From Ehretia macrophylla (taxonomy: Eukaryota; Streptophyta; Magnoliopsida; Boraginales; Ehretiaceae), in contig CM075771.1 in the NCBI GenBank assembly GCA_037974665.1, positions 25,057,425 to 25,121,424 of the forward strand: DNA of 64,000 nucleotides. Direction: 5' to 3'. Shown in pieces: positions 35,148 through 48,061 of this stretch. A program made the translations under genes and the position numbers. The notes beneath the pieces were generated by a model. The model had not been told where the DNA came from, did not search any database, and saw only the letters and a list, made by a program, of their open reading frames with translations. The first letter of the stretch is position 1; each line of letters starts with the position of its first letter.

Positions 35148-35458
35148 GGGTATCTTCAATGGTGAGAATTATTCACAAAAATTTATTATTTTTAATTATT
35201 TTAGAGACTCGGGTCTTTAAATTTAGAGCTAAAATAGATAAGATTTACCACTTTTATCAATTTTTAGTCAAAATAGAGACCTAATTATTTTTTGAGTCTC
35301 TAAATTTAGAGCAAAAAAAGTAATTGGGTCTCTATTTTGACTAAAATCTTTAAAATTGTGTGAGATTCATATATTTTGACACTAAATTTAAAGACTCAAT
35401 TTTTAAAAATTATTAAAAATGGTAAATTTTTATAAATAGTATCTCTCGTTATGTTATT
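35148..35458. mobile_element. Foldback MITE (GGGTATCTTCAATGG type)
   Basis: It begins GGGTATCTTCAATGGTGAGA. Its left arm (TTTAAATTTAGAGC, CAAAATAGAGACCTAATTAT) pairs with inner right-arm words (GTAATTGGGTCTCTATTTTG, GACTAAATTTAAAGACTCAA). The outer right end (TATAAATAGTATCTCTCG) is decayed. Its terminus resembles the right end at about 48,853. Confidence 0.55.
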
Positions 35459-35459
35459 T

Positions 35460-36148
35460 TACGTGTAAAATTTACTTTATGTAAAAAGATTAATGTTAAT
35501 TTAAACTGATTAGATAGCAATGTATAAGTACAAATTTCAAAGGCTACACATGACCTTATGATGAGGCTCGGCGTATACTGTTTTTCTTTGTTGGGTTCAA
35601 ATTCAATGATGTGAAGCATAAATATTTGTCAGTATGTGCAGTTAATACTGTGCAAAGAAGCAGAGCAGATTACTGTTTTGACGTTGTACGAGGAAGCTGC
35701 ATGGTACTTGGCTGCAGTATCCTCGTTGGGGTACAATATCTCGTCTTCTTCCAATAGTTGGGCCTTTGGACCCTTATTAATTGGGCGGGAATACGACCAT
35801 TATCCTTTTTCTTTTTTTTTTTGGTCAAAAGGACCATTATACTAAAAGTAGGATAATTTATGCTAAAAGGTGGGAGCAAGAATCTTTTCGTAATATTTAA
35901 CATTATAAGTGAACTTTAATCATTAAAAATTATTCTCAGTGTATTATAATTAGTGTTAAAAATTTATAATTGTTAAATGTCGTTTATAATATGATATTAT
36001 AAACATATCTATTCTCAAAAGATGAGCAATTGTCTCGACTTCTCGTTTTAAATGTTAGAGGAGTCTGTGATCGCGGTGCGAGCGGCGTCCTCCAAAACAA
36101 AGATGAATGGCTTTGATACTTGGATTTGACAAGTCACAAGTAGCTATA
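35460..36148. other. AT-rich intergenic stretch, no gene recognised
   Basis: No coding or RNA signal is seen; the open frames here have no recognisable family. Confidence 0.45.
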
Positions 36149-36149
36149 A

Positions 36150-37030
36150 GACTAACTTCAATAGTCTTCCTATTTTTTTCTCTACATGTAGGGAGTTTAG
36201 ACTTAACTCTTTAACTTTAGGGGACCCTCATTCCAGTTTTACTCCAGTAGTCTCTTTACTTTTAATCTATCCTTATTTTAGGGACTTCCTATTTCAATTT
36301 CACTCCAATAGTTTCTTTATTGTAATGACTCCCTATTTTTTTTTTTTTACTCTAATATTTCTCTATTTTAGATCAAACACACCATTTTAATTTTTTTATT
36401 TTTAATGATGATATACTATTTTAATTAATAATAATTATTTTTTATTATAGTTTATAATAAATATTTTTTTCTTTTCATTGTCCATCTTTTTTTAAAATTT
36501 TAATTAAAAAATGTTTTTTAAGGATATATTAGAGTAAAAAAACTAAAATATTCGTATTTTAGAGGCTCTCTATTTTATTTTAATCTAATATATCTCTATT
36601 TGGTTTATACACACTATTTAATTTTTTAATTTTTAAATTTTTATTTGTTAATGATGACATTATATTTTAATTTTTATTATCTTATTATATTTTCAATTAA
36701 TATTATTTTTTATTTTATTTTTGTCTCAATCGAAAAATTCGGTATCGATTCGACTAGAAAGTTATCATTAAAATTTAAAATTTCGTAAAGATTATAATAA
36801 GTTAGAAATAAAATTAATTTGATTTCGCAACTATAAAAAAAAATCGTTCAAATTTTATAGATATAAAGAGTCACTTTTAACTCTCTACATGTAAAAAGCC
36901 AAGCAAAAAAAAAAAAGAGGCTCCCAATTTTAGGGAGTCCCTCATAAAGAGGCTATTGGAGCATAAATTAAATATTTGCCTTTCTAAAATAGCTAAAGAG
37001 CCATTTTAGAGACACTATTGGAGCCAACCT
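36150..37030. mobile_element. Larger foldback element (about 880 bp) with CTCCAATAGT ends
   Basis: The left end ACTAACTTCAATAGTCTTCC is matched by the right end GAGACACTATTGGAGCCAAC in reverse complement. Inside, CTCTACATGTAGGGAG near the left pairs with CTCTCTACATGTAAAAAGCC near the right, and TTTAGGGAGTCCCTC recurs. Several internal CTCCARTAGT words suggest a composite of related miniature elements. Confidence 0.55.
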
Positions 37031-37039
37031 AAGTAGCTC

Positions 37040-37550
37040 TCAGTGTCCTCATATTTAGCTGATCAAAATAGTATATATTAAAAAATTGTGCGGAGGAACA
37101 CTACTCCTTTGTTGTGATTATTATCTTGATCATGGAAAAGAGCACAAATAAATTTTTGTTATTTTCTCAAAGTTTTAAACTCGTTCATATTGTTTAAAAT
37201 TTAGTTAATTTAATTTTTAATATTTTATAATTCATCTCTATTTTTTAAAATTATTCAATTGTAAATTGACAAAAAAAAAATTATTATTGTTTGTTTGCTT
37301 TTGATGATTGGACATTTTTCATATGCTCCTTGGATAATTGTGCTCGTCGGTGTCACTCACAGTAAGGTAAGAAGATGAGCAGTGTAGCTTGTAGTCCTCC
37401 TAAAAGGAAGGCTCATGTAAACAGTGTCCTCATTAAGCTTCATAATATGACTTGTCATTTCGCCTTCTGCACATCAACAGAATCATAAATGTCCCAACCT
37501 TTTCGCCGCCGGGTTAGGCTTTCTCGAGCTCATCGTAACACCCGTTGGCA
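37040..37550. other. Intergenic stretch, no gene recognised
   Basis: AT-rich, with a decayed copy of the TTTAGTTAATTTAATTTTTA type of miniature element near 37,150-37,260. Nothing else is recognised. Confidence 0.4.
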
Positions 37551-38434
37551 ACTTGACTTCATCTCCAGTAAAGTGTCTAAAATTAAAATTTTTATTTCTA
37601 AATATAAATATTCTGAGTATTTTAAAAATTCTACTTAACTCTTATATATTTTTTTGAGTCTTTAAAAATAAGTTAATTTTAATAAGTGTCTTAATTAAGT
37701 TGAGTCTCTATATTATATTTAATTTAATTTTGTATACTAATTTGATTACTCGTTATTTTTAGAGTCAATTATTTTTAAAAAAAATATTATTTATATTATC
37801 GTAATTTTTTTTTATGAATATTTCGACCAAAAAATAAATTAATTCCGACAACGGTAAAATATTTTGACATGGATGACGTTTAATTACATCTAATTACATT
37901 GAAATATATTATTTTCAATCTCATACGTCCGTTCATTATCATCAACTAAAATCTTATATTCAAATCGTTAATCTCATCCGTCCGTTTGTTATCATCAACT
38001 AAAATCTCTTATCCAAATAAGGGTCATTGGATTGGATTTTCCTTTGGCGTCCATTGGCATTTTAGACTTTTCGATGTTCATACTTCCATTAAAGTAACAG
38101 AGGGGTAAAATTCATGGAATTTTTTAAAAATTCGATTCTACATTGTTGCCGATATTTGGTTTATCCCGACAAGGAGATCTTCACTAATTGCGATATAAGC
38201 GCGACATAAAGCAATATCTTATTGATTTGTGAAATTGCGACCCCTTAAACCTTCTTCTGCATTCTCCATAGCTGAAAAGGAAAAAAAATATAGTATTAAA
38301 TTATGTATTAACTAAAATATAAACTTAAATTTTATGAAAGAAAATTAATTAAAAAATTATAATATATTATGAATATAAAAAAAGTACAATATATTATGAA
38401 TAAAAAAATTATTAATGAATAAAAAAAAGGTGAC

Positions 38435-38876
38435 TGATAGGTGGGAACTTAGCCTTGGTAATAATGGTCAGCCCCGTCTTTCTTCAAACCCTGGACCCAC
38501 CGGAGCCGCCGGGCAGGCACGCATACAAGGGCGCCATGAGGATAAGGATAAGATCAAGGAGGCCGAATAAGGAAGAACTCATAGGCGGTATGATTACCGT
38601 GGGTTATTGAACGAAGAAAGACTCTTGGAAGTCCTGATTCTGGAGGAATTCTCATTTGCTTAGAGAACCTCCTTACTACAAGTATAAAATGGGAGTAGTT
38701 CCACAACATAAGGTATGCAAAAATATATATCCCCTATCACTTACAAACTCCATCCCACGTTAACTGACTTGAGCATCGGAGTGGACACGGCGGGTACCCC
38801 CCTCGGTTTCTCTATTTTGCAGGTTCAGGTCCGGCTTAAGGAGCAGCTCGGAACAGTTAAAGTTTTTACCTTAACA
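38435..38876 (+). repeat. 5' LTR of the Tat-lineage gypsy element
   Basis: It aligns with 47,605-48,061. This copy lacks about 16 bp near its left end that the other has. A GTATAAAATGGGAG box at about 38,680 is a likely TATA element. Confidence 0.9.
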
Positions 38877-41800
38877 GTTTGGCGCCGTCTGTGGGGACGT
38901 CCAACAACCCCACTGAGATACCACGATGGTTCATACACGAAGTCAAGCCAATATCGGGGAGAATCAGAACCTTCCTGAGAAGCATCAAGTTCCTGAAAGT
39001 ATTGCTCCTCCAGTAGCTCCCGTCCCCCTTAACACGGGAGTACCAGGGGAAGCTGCCACCTCAATTCCACCGGTATTTATTCCAGTAGATATGTCGTCCT
39101 CATCCCAGCAAGTTGACTTACCCACCCTGGTGCAGTTATTCAATGGTCTAAGAGGAGCTTTTAACCAGTTCCTCCAGACTCAAGGGTTGGCACATCCGGA
39201 GGCCGTTCATCTTCAGAGGGAAGATTCGATAGCAGGGAATCCGCCCTAAGCCCTGGCTCTTTCGGCAGATACAACAGCCTTGTCAGAACTGCAGGGAAGG
39301 CCGGGGCAAGAAAGGCAAGGGGGACCTCACGGCAGGAGAGACCAGAGGACACCCGTAGCCATGAAGGTCAGCATCAGGTCTTGGTCGAAGAAGGGAAACA
39401 TCATCCCTTTACCAGAGAAGTCATGCGGGAGCTAATGCCATATAGGTACAAACTCCCTAGTCTCCAGACCTATGACGGGACTGGGGATCCGGAGGATCAC
39501 CTTACAATCTTCGAGCAACACATCATGTTTCGGGATGTCCCGGACGCCATCAAATGCTGGGCCTTTCTGGTAACGTTGGTGGGGGCGGCACGGAAGTGGT
39601 TCACTGGCCTGCCAGAGGCCTCAGTTCATGGTTTCGACCAGCTTGCTGGGTTGTTCCTTGCTCGATTTGCTAGTAACAATAAGCCCCCGAGACTCACCGC
39701 ATATTTGCTCTCTATAAATCAGCAGAGGGAGAAGACCCTACGGGATTACACTCAACGATTCAATCAAGCGGCCCTAGAAGTACCAGACCTCGACCAGTCA
39801 ATGGCCATGGTCGAGTATATGCAGGGCCTGCACTTCAGGCCCTTGCAAGCATCCTTGGGAAAAAGAATGCCCCGTGATCTGAAGGAACTCATGACATGAG
39901 CTTCCAAGTACATCAGTTCAGAGGAGGTCATGACGGCCAAGAAAGAGGAAGAGAAGGGAGCCGTGGGGAAATGAAAAGCTCAGGAAACAGGCAAGCAAAG
40001 GGGAGCCCCGAGGGGTCGGTCAGAAGGACAGGGCAGCAATAGACGGGGAAGGTTTGATCGGAACTATACTCCCTTGAATATGCCCAGGGCGGAGATCCTA
40101 CATGAAATTCAGACCCACCGCGAGTTTCGTTGGCCGACTAGGATGACAGGTAACCCAGACAAGAGGGCTAAAGATAAATATTACAGGTACCACAGAGATC
40201 ACGGTCATGACACAGAAGAATGTAAGCAGCTCAAGGCCGAGATAGAGGTCTTGGTGAAGAATGGGCTGTTGAATAGATTTGTCGCAGGAAATCAGAAGCC
40301 TCGGAGAGAGAGAGAGAAATGAGCCCCAAGCGTGATAAGGAGCGCAGCCCCCGATGTGAAAGGGAGCGCAGCCCCCAACGCAGAAGGGATCAGGATAATC
40401 GACACTTAAGGGTGGTAGATACCATAGCCGGGGGGTTCGCGTCTGGTTGGAACCAGTAGAAAGGCAATAAGGTCCTATGCCAAGGCTGTGACATAGGAGC
40501 CTCGGTATCAGGAACAGGGAGTTGAAGAGTCTTTAATATTTACTACAGATGATCTCAAAGGCGTAATTTACCCGCATGATGATCCGCTGTTGGTAGAGGC
40601 CCAAATTTCCGATTACATAATCAAACGCCTGATGGTGGATACCGGCAGTTCAGCCGAGGTGTTGTTTCTGAAGGCCTTCAACAAGTTGGGGATAGGACGT
40701 GAAAGGTTTTGCCCCTTGAATGGTTCACTGTCAGGGTTCACAGGGGAAGCTTTCCGTCTGGAAGGGGTTATAAACTTACCCGTGACCTTAGAGGAATGGC
40801 AAAGGAAAGTGACGATCATGGCAGACCTCATTGTCCTTGACTGTGAATTAGCGTATAATGGAATCTTGGGGCGGGTGGCCCTGATAAAATTCCATGTGGT
40901 GGCGTCACCGCTACACCAAGCCCTAAAGTTCCCAACTCCTGGAGGCGTGGCCACCATTAGAGGAGATCAGTTGGCCGCTCGCCATTGCTATACTACTTCT
41001 CTCAAGATGAAAGGCCCAGAGGCCTGGTGTCCTGACGAGTCATAAGATAAGAAGAGGAAAGAACTTGCCCCTACTGAGGAGTTGGATGAGGTAGAATTCT
41101 CAAAAGGCCGACGGATAAATATAGGCCATGACCTCTCTCCGGATCTGCGACAAGGTATAATTGACTTCATTTCTTATAACCTACATATATTTGCTTGGAG
41201 TAGACTGACATGACAGGGGTAGACCCATCAGTGATGGATCACAAGCTGAACGTGGACCCGATGTTTAGACCTATCCGCCAGAAGAAGCGGAATTTTGGGG
41301 AAGAAATGAGCAAGAACATTAGGGAAGAGGTCCGGAAGTTGCTAGAAGCAGGCCATATCAGGGCTGTGCAGTACCCGAATGGTTAGCCAATATGGTCTTA
41401 GTGGCCAAGAGCCCCGGGAAGTGGCGGTTATGCGTTGATTATAAAGACCTCAATGAGGCGTGCCCTAAGGATTGTTATCCTCTTCCTCGGATAGACCAGC
41501 TAGTAGATGTTACCTCCGGCTGTAAGTTATTCACATTCATGGATGCATTCAAGGGATATAATCAAATCATGATGGCCCCAAAGCGAGGAGAAAATAGCCT
41601 TTATTACGGACATGGGAACCTACTGTTATAGAGTGATGTCCTTTGGGTTGAAAAACACCAGGGCTACATATCAGCGCATGGTGAATAAGGTGTTTGATAG
41701 ACAAATTGGGAGGAACATGGAAGTTTACGTTGACGATATGTTGACTAAAAGTAAGCATGCTCACACCCATGTGGCGGTCTTGACGGAAACCTTTGCTACC

Positions 41801-44800
41801 CTTAAGCAGTACGGGATCAAGCTCAACCCAGAAAAATGAGCCTTTGGGGTCCGAGCAGGCAAGTTCTTGGGCTTCATGGTTACCAGTCGAGGCATAGAGG
41901 CGAATCCAGATAAGGTTCAAGCCATACTAAATTTGAACCCCCAAAGGAGTGTCAAAGATATGCAGAAGTTGGCCAGAAAGATAGCAGCCCTGAGCAGGTT
42001 CATGTCCAAGTCTGCAGACAAATGTGCTCCTTTTTCGGAGTATTGAGGAGTCCAAAAAACTTTCAATGGACTGATCAGTGCCAAGATTCTTTTGAGGAGG
42101 TGAAGAGATACCTAGCATCACCTCCACTCTTGTCAAGACCAAAGAAGGGAGACGTCCTGACCTTGTACCTCGCTAGTTCAAGTAAGACAGTGGCTGTGGC
42201 TTTGATAATAGAGAAGGATCGGCTCTAGAAACCAGTTTATTACGTGAACAAGGTCCTGCGAGAACCAGAGCTCAGGTACTCGAGCCTGGAGAGGATGGCG
42301 TTGGCTCTCTTAATTGCGGCACAGAAACTTAGACATTACTTCGACGCTCACACAATCCGAGTTTTGACGGATATGCCCCTAAGGCAAGTACTGCAAAAGC
42401 CAGAGGTTTCCGGGCGTTTCCTAAAATAAGTCGTAGAGCTCAGTCAGTACGACATCGTCTACTAGCCCCGAATGACCATCATTGCACAAGTCCTAGCGGA
42501 CTTTGTGGTAGAATGTACGGGGGACCAGATTGAGGAATATGACACCCCCTGGAAGGTACAGGTTGATAGAGCTTCGGGGAAGCAAGGGAGCGGGGTTGGG
42601 GTTTTAATTATCAGCCCCGATGAAACAGAAAACCAGTACTCACTCAAGTTTTTGTTTCCAGCTTCCAACAATGAGGCCGAGTACGAGGCACTGATAGCAG
42701 GCTTAAAGACAGTTATCTCACTCGGAGCAAGGAGGGTAGACATGGTTACGGATTCACAATTAGTAGCGAACCAAGTGCTGGGTGAGTATGAGGCGAAAGA
42801 CTTGACTATGTTGGCCTATCTTAACAAAGTCAAAGAGTTGATCCAAGGGCTCGAGCACTTCCATGTCAGCCAAGTACCGCGATTTGAGAATGAGAGGGCA
42901 GATTCTCTCGCGAGGCTGGCTGTGAGTTCCCCAGGGCCGGCAGTTATAAAAGTAAACGAGGTAAAGGCCCCGTCAATCCAAGCCCCAACTCTGGAGATTG
43001 CAGCCATAACTATGTGTAAGGATTGGATGCAGCCAATAAAGGCATATCTAGAGGAGGGTGATCTGCCTTATGATTGGGCGGAGGCTCGAAGTGTAGAGCG
43101 ACGAGCTTCAAAATTTATTATGCTGGGGGGGCAGCTGTACAAGCAGGCCTACGCCTGGCCTCTGCTAAAATGCGTAACTGAATAAGAGGGCAGCTAGGTG
43201 GTTAGAGAAATACATGAGGGAGTGGGTGGAAACCACTTAGGGAGCAGGGCGTTGGCCCGGAAGACCCTCCGACAGGGATATTACTGGCCCACAATGCAGA
43301 AAGATGTATTAGAAATGGTGAAAAAATACAATACATGCCAGAGGTTCTCAAGGATACCTCAGTAGCCGACAATAGAGTTGGCTTACATGGTCAGTCCCTG
43401 GCCTTTTGCCCAGTGGGGGCTGGATATCTTAGGACCTCTACCTCTAGGCAAAGGCCAAAAAAAGTTTGTGTTTGTGACGGTTGACTACTTCGCCAAATGG
43501 GTAGAAGCTGAGGCTGTCCCTAGAATCTCCGAATGGGCAGCCTGGAATTTTGTATGGAAATCGGTGGTGTGCCGCTTTGGGGTGCCTCGGGCCCTAATCA
43601 CAGATCATGGTAGGCAATTTGACTCTAGTTACTTCCGTGGCAAATGCGATGAGCTAGGAATTAAACTAAAATTTGCTTCTATAGCTCACCCTCAAACTAA
43701 TGGGCTAGTCGAGGTAACTAACCGAGCTATTTTTCAAGGCATCAAAACCAAGCTGGGACAAGCAAAAGGACTATGGGTGGATATACTGCCAGAGGTCCTG
43801 TGGGCTCACCGGACAACCCCGAGCACCGCAACAAGGGAAACCCCGTTCTCGCTAACATTCGGCACGGAGGCAATGCTCCCAGTGGAGGTAGGTATTCCAA
43901 GTGGTCAGGTACAGCTTTATGAGGAAGATATAAATGATCAGGGACTCCGTGAGGATCTCGACCTGATCGAAGAGTTTTGGTAGAAGGCATAGATAAAAAT
44001 GTTGGAAGGAAAAAGAGCCATGGCCAGATCCTTTGCCAGGAAGGTCCGACTCAAAAATATCCGAGAAGGAGATTAGATGATCAGGAAGGCCATCTTCAAA
44101 TCCCAACCTGGGCAGGGGAAGTTGAAGCCAAACTGGGAAGGTCCTTATCTAGTGTCAAGGGAGATCATGCCTGGAGTCTTTAGGTTAGAAGAACCTAGAG
44201 GAAATGAGTTAGTTAATGCATTGAATGTTGAACATCTTAAGAAATATTTAATGTGACATTTCTAGAATAATGTTAGTCAATAAATAGCATTCGATAATGT
44301 AATGCTCTTTGAAATAATAAAAGTTATGTTTCCCTCATAAAGATTTGATTTCACTCCTATATTATGTTTAAGGGGCTCTTCTTGAAGGGTCTGATACCAC
44401 AACTCAAAAATTTCCATGCCTGGAAGGGTTGCGCCCCATGGATAAAATGACTTCTATCCGTTGGCAGGGTTGTCCCTAAGGAGGACCACGGGGTCCAGGG
44501 AAAAATACTAAAAAAGAGAACCGGAGGTTCAAGAGCCCAGCATACGTAAAACAGAGTCAAAATAAGACTAAGATGCACGAACAAAACTCGTGAAGAGGAA
44601 AAAAGAGATAAAGCGAACTTAGAAAAGGTTTGCATATTAACGGCCCAGGAAACTCTGGGAATAAAATTTCATTAAAAACAAAAAAAGGATGTACAACGAG
44701 GGGATTAAAGCCCCTGGGTAAAAAGCAACAACTAAAAACTAGCAAGATGTCAAAGCAGATCCAGTTAAGGGGGAGGGCTCCTCTAACTGTGCCTTTGACC

Positions 44801-44865
44801 CAGGAAGAATCACAGGTGAATCTCGGGATCAGGGGGGCTTTGCCAAGGAGGTCCGACAAGTCAAT

Positions 44866-47237
44866 TTAAATGCCTTGGCCTTGCAAGCAGGCCTGCACGT
44901 CCTCCATGAGGGCAACCTCAGCGTCGTATTCAGCTTTGTTGATGGCGGGGCGGAGCAACTCCCCTAACAGAGCTTTAAAAGTATCACTTTCCTTATAAGC
45001 GGCAATGGCAACTTCTCCATGGGGACCAACAGCCTGCACCAATTGATCATAATTGGCATGGGCACCAACAGCCCAAGCAGAGGCCTCTTTTAGCTTCTTC
45101 TCGAGCTTCTCACAGGACTGGATGGCCAGCTCTCGTTCGGCAAGAATACGGCAGCAGGTCTTTTGAGCCTCCGACAATTGCGACCTCAGCGCCACTATAG
45201 GAATATCCCCATTAAGGGATTGGTAAAGTCCAGTCTCCTGAATGACAGTGCTTTGCTTGTCGATCAGGGCTTCCATTTTATTAAAGGTGCCCATGTCGTT
45301 GTTGAAAGCCTTGGCACAGGCCCGATGGTGCTCCTCGAGGCGTTGTTTATGGGCTTCGACTTTTTTCTCGGCTCTTAGTACAACCAGGGAATAGCTGATC
45401 TTGACCCTGTCGTAAGCCACTAGGGCCTTATGAAGCATCCCATAGAGGTGGTTCAGATCTAGTCAGCCCTGAAAAGAAAAGGGCAAAACATTAAAAAAAA
45501 AAAAAAGCGAAGTGATCCGATAAAGGGAAAAAGGAAAATAGGACAAATTACCTCGTAGAAAGCTTCCCTGACTTCTTGGTTAGCTCTGGCAGTAGTAAAG
45601 CGCCGAGCGAAAATGCGTGTGGTACCACCCTGTCTTTCGTCAATCTCAATCTCATCATCGAAGCCAAGGGTAGGGCCAAGGAGAACGGACCCGCCATGCT
45701 TGCGCAGGCGTAGAGTGTTGATTTGATAAGCCTCGCCAAGAGGTCAGCGTTGCTCCTCCCGCAATATGTCGATATGAGGGGAGGGGAACGGAGCCCTGGG
45801 ATCGATAGGAGATGAGGGTGGAGATAGCAAATGCTTGTGAGGTGGGGCCGGTGGTACTTCAGGCGGAAGGGTGGAATCAATTACCCCAGTCTTGATAGGC
45901 CCGGCGGTGGGTGAGTCTGGACAGCCCGATGGAGGAACCAGGGGCCTCTCGATGGAGACTAGGTTCTCCAAGGCAGGGGCGGGAGGGTCTTCAAAGATCT
46001 GCACCTTCACATCACCTATGGGAGGGGCCACCCTTTGCTTCTTCGGGGCAGGTTGCCCGAAGACCTTGACCAAATGCCTTTTGGTCACTCTTTTGCCTCG
46101 GGCAGAAGTAACAAGCTCTGAGATTTTCATGTTATCTTCGCAGGGGATAACTAAACAGAGTTAGTAAGGACCTCATAAACAAGTAAGAAGGTGAAAACAG
46201 ATACGATGATAAAACCTAACCCTCGGTGTCGAATGACGAGTGAGAGGATAGAAGATCAAGTCTCTCAAGGTTTTGGGCGATAACTGAAGAAGGGGCAGTA
46301 AAAGCCTTCATCCCAGCCCTGGTACTACGGTGTGAAGGGGGTAAAGGAAGAGCCCTGACTCTTGGTACTATGTGTCGTGGAAATAAGCCACTTGCGGCTA
46401 CCCTCTTGGGAGAGAGAAGATCATCGCATCTAACAGGGATGGCTCTTTTAAGCTCATCGATGACTGATTTCTCAACTTCATCGAGGGTGGAGAGGTCCTT
46501 GGCTGTTTTAGGAGGAACAACCCAGATACTCCGGACCTCCAAACCCGTGGGGGACTTCACAAAGAAAAATTTGTTGCCCTAGTTCTTGGAATTGTCACGG
46601 ACATCAGCGATTAAAGGGTGATGACGGGAGGAAAAATAGTGCCAGCCAGAGGATTTGTCGGTGGTCTTAAGATGATGGTAGAAGAGGAAAAGCTTGGAAG
46701 TGGGGCTATAGCCCAGCTCCTTCAACAAAATGTAAAAATCCACCATAAGCCTCCAGTTGTTGGGGGTGACCTAGGCAGGGCTAATTTGGAGGTAGTTGAA
46801 AATTTTCACCAAATAGGGCGGTAGAGGCAAACGACCTATAAGTAGTTGTTCGTAGTAGAAGGTAACCTCTCATTGGCCAGGCCTGCAGGCGGACGCCGGC
46901 CTACTATCACTTGGGACACGGACCTCGAAGTCAGGAGGAATGGCTCCTATGCCCTTAAGGTAGGTGACGGACTTCTCCTGGGTGGTGCAGATCTTACGCT
47001 CGGCACCAAAAACCAATAGATCATCAATTCTAGCGGGACCCAAGGGCGTCGTGGCTGTTCGGTGGTGGGAAGACCTAGCCTAGGTCTCTTGGAACTCCTT
47101 CTAGTACCTCTAGTAGGAGGAGGACTCTGAGAAATCAGAATGACGGCAATGGGTTCGGGACTCCTAGGGCTATGAAGGACATCTCTGAGCCCGTCACTGG
47201 AACCACCGGCGACACCTAACTGAGAAGACCTATCCAT
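44866..47237 (-). mobile_element. Antisense extra ORF region of the Tat element (Transposase_28-like)
   Basis: The minus strand between pol and the 3' LTR has long open stretches in one order: an N-terminal low-complexity start near 47.24 kb; a central region with FYYEQLLIGRLPLPPYLVKI and WRLMVDFYILLKELG, resembling the plant 'putative gypsy type transposon' domain (PF04195, Transposase_28); and a C-terminal alanine/glutamate-rich part likely to form coiled coil (VALRSQLSEAQ, CEKLEKKLKEASAWAVGAHA). Tat-lineage elements are known to carry such antisense extra ORFs. This copy is broken. Its function in living relatives is not settled. Confidence 0.75.
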
Positions 47238-47604
47238 TGTTGGAAGAAAGGGGAAATAGCGTACCTAAACAGTGGTTGAGGGTTCACGTAGGGCGTAATG
47301 AGCTAAGAATGGCAAATGAATAAGGAAAGCTAAAGAGCAGTGGGATGCGAATAAGGCACGGACCGGGGAGGCTCCCTTTATAAAGGACCCCATGGGGCCT
47401 CACACACGGATGAGTCGACCCACGTAGGATCGTGGGGAGTGGCGACACGAATTGCAAGAAACGTGCTTGCAAAGTGGTGGCAAAGTTGAAGGGACGTGCA
47501 CAGTGGGCGGTTGTAACGGCTAGTAACCATTGAGGAAGATGAAGAGCCCCGGTGTTGCGACAATCCCCTGACTTGCGAGCCAACTCAGAGGACTGAGGGG
47601 CAGA

Positions 47605-48061
47605 TGATAGGGGTGGGGCTCCAGCCTTGAGAACTTAGCCCTGGTAATAATGGTCAGCCCGACTTTCTTCAAGCCCTGGACCCGCCAGACCCGTCGAGCA
47701 GGCACGTATGCAGGGGTGCCATGAGGATAAAGATAAGATCAAGGAGGCCGGATAAGGAAGGACTCATAGGAAGTATGATCACCGTAGGTTATTGAACGAA
47801 GAAGGACTCTTGGGAGTCCTGATTTTGGAGGAATTCTCATTTGCTTAGGGAACATCCTTACTACAAGTATAAAATGGGAGTAGTTCCACAGCAGAGGGTA
47901 TGCAAAAATATATATCCCTCATCGCTTATAAACTCCATCCCACATTAACTGACTTGAGCGTCGGAGTGGGCACCGCGGGTACCCCCCTCGGTTCCTCTGT
48001 TTTGCAGGTTCAGGTCTGGCTGAAGGAGCAGCTCGGAACAGTTAAAGTTTTTACCTTAACA
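47605..48061 (+). repeat. 3' LTR of the Tat-lineage gypsy element
   Basis: The purine-rich GACTGAGGGGCAGA (47,591-47,604) just before it fits a polypurine tract. It ends TTAACA, like the 5' copy. Confidence 0.9.

Larger units (their letters stand above)
38435..48061 (+). mobile_element. Ty3/gypsy retrotransposon, Tat lineage, with antisense extra ORF region
   Basis: LTRs at 38,435-38,876 and 47,605-48,061 (TGATAGG...TTAACA) flank the interior; outside are GTGAC and GTGAT, a 5-bp target duplication with one change. The primer site TTTGGCGCCGTCTGTGGGG (38,878-38,896) is of the type used by Tat/Ogre elements. Plus-strand parts: gag about 38.93-40.32 kb (with a YHRDHGHDTEEC knuckle remnant), protease (VDTGSSAEVLF) about 40.6 kb, reverse transcriptase (YVDDML) about 41.2-42.0 kb, a Ty3-type RNase H about 42.0-42.4 kb, a second RNase H (VTDSQLVANQVLGEYEAKD) about 42.5-43.1 kb, and integrase about 43.2-44.2 kb. 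An antisense region follows. Gag-pol is interrupted about ten times, so it is a fossil. LTRs differ at about 40 of 425 aligned positions (about 9%), suggesting roughly 4-7 million years. Confidence 0.92.
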
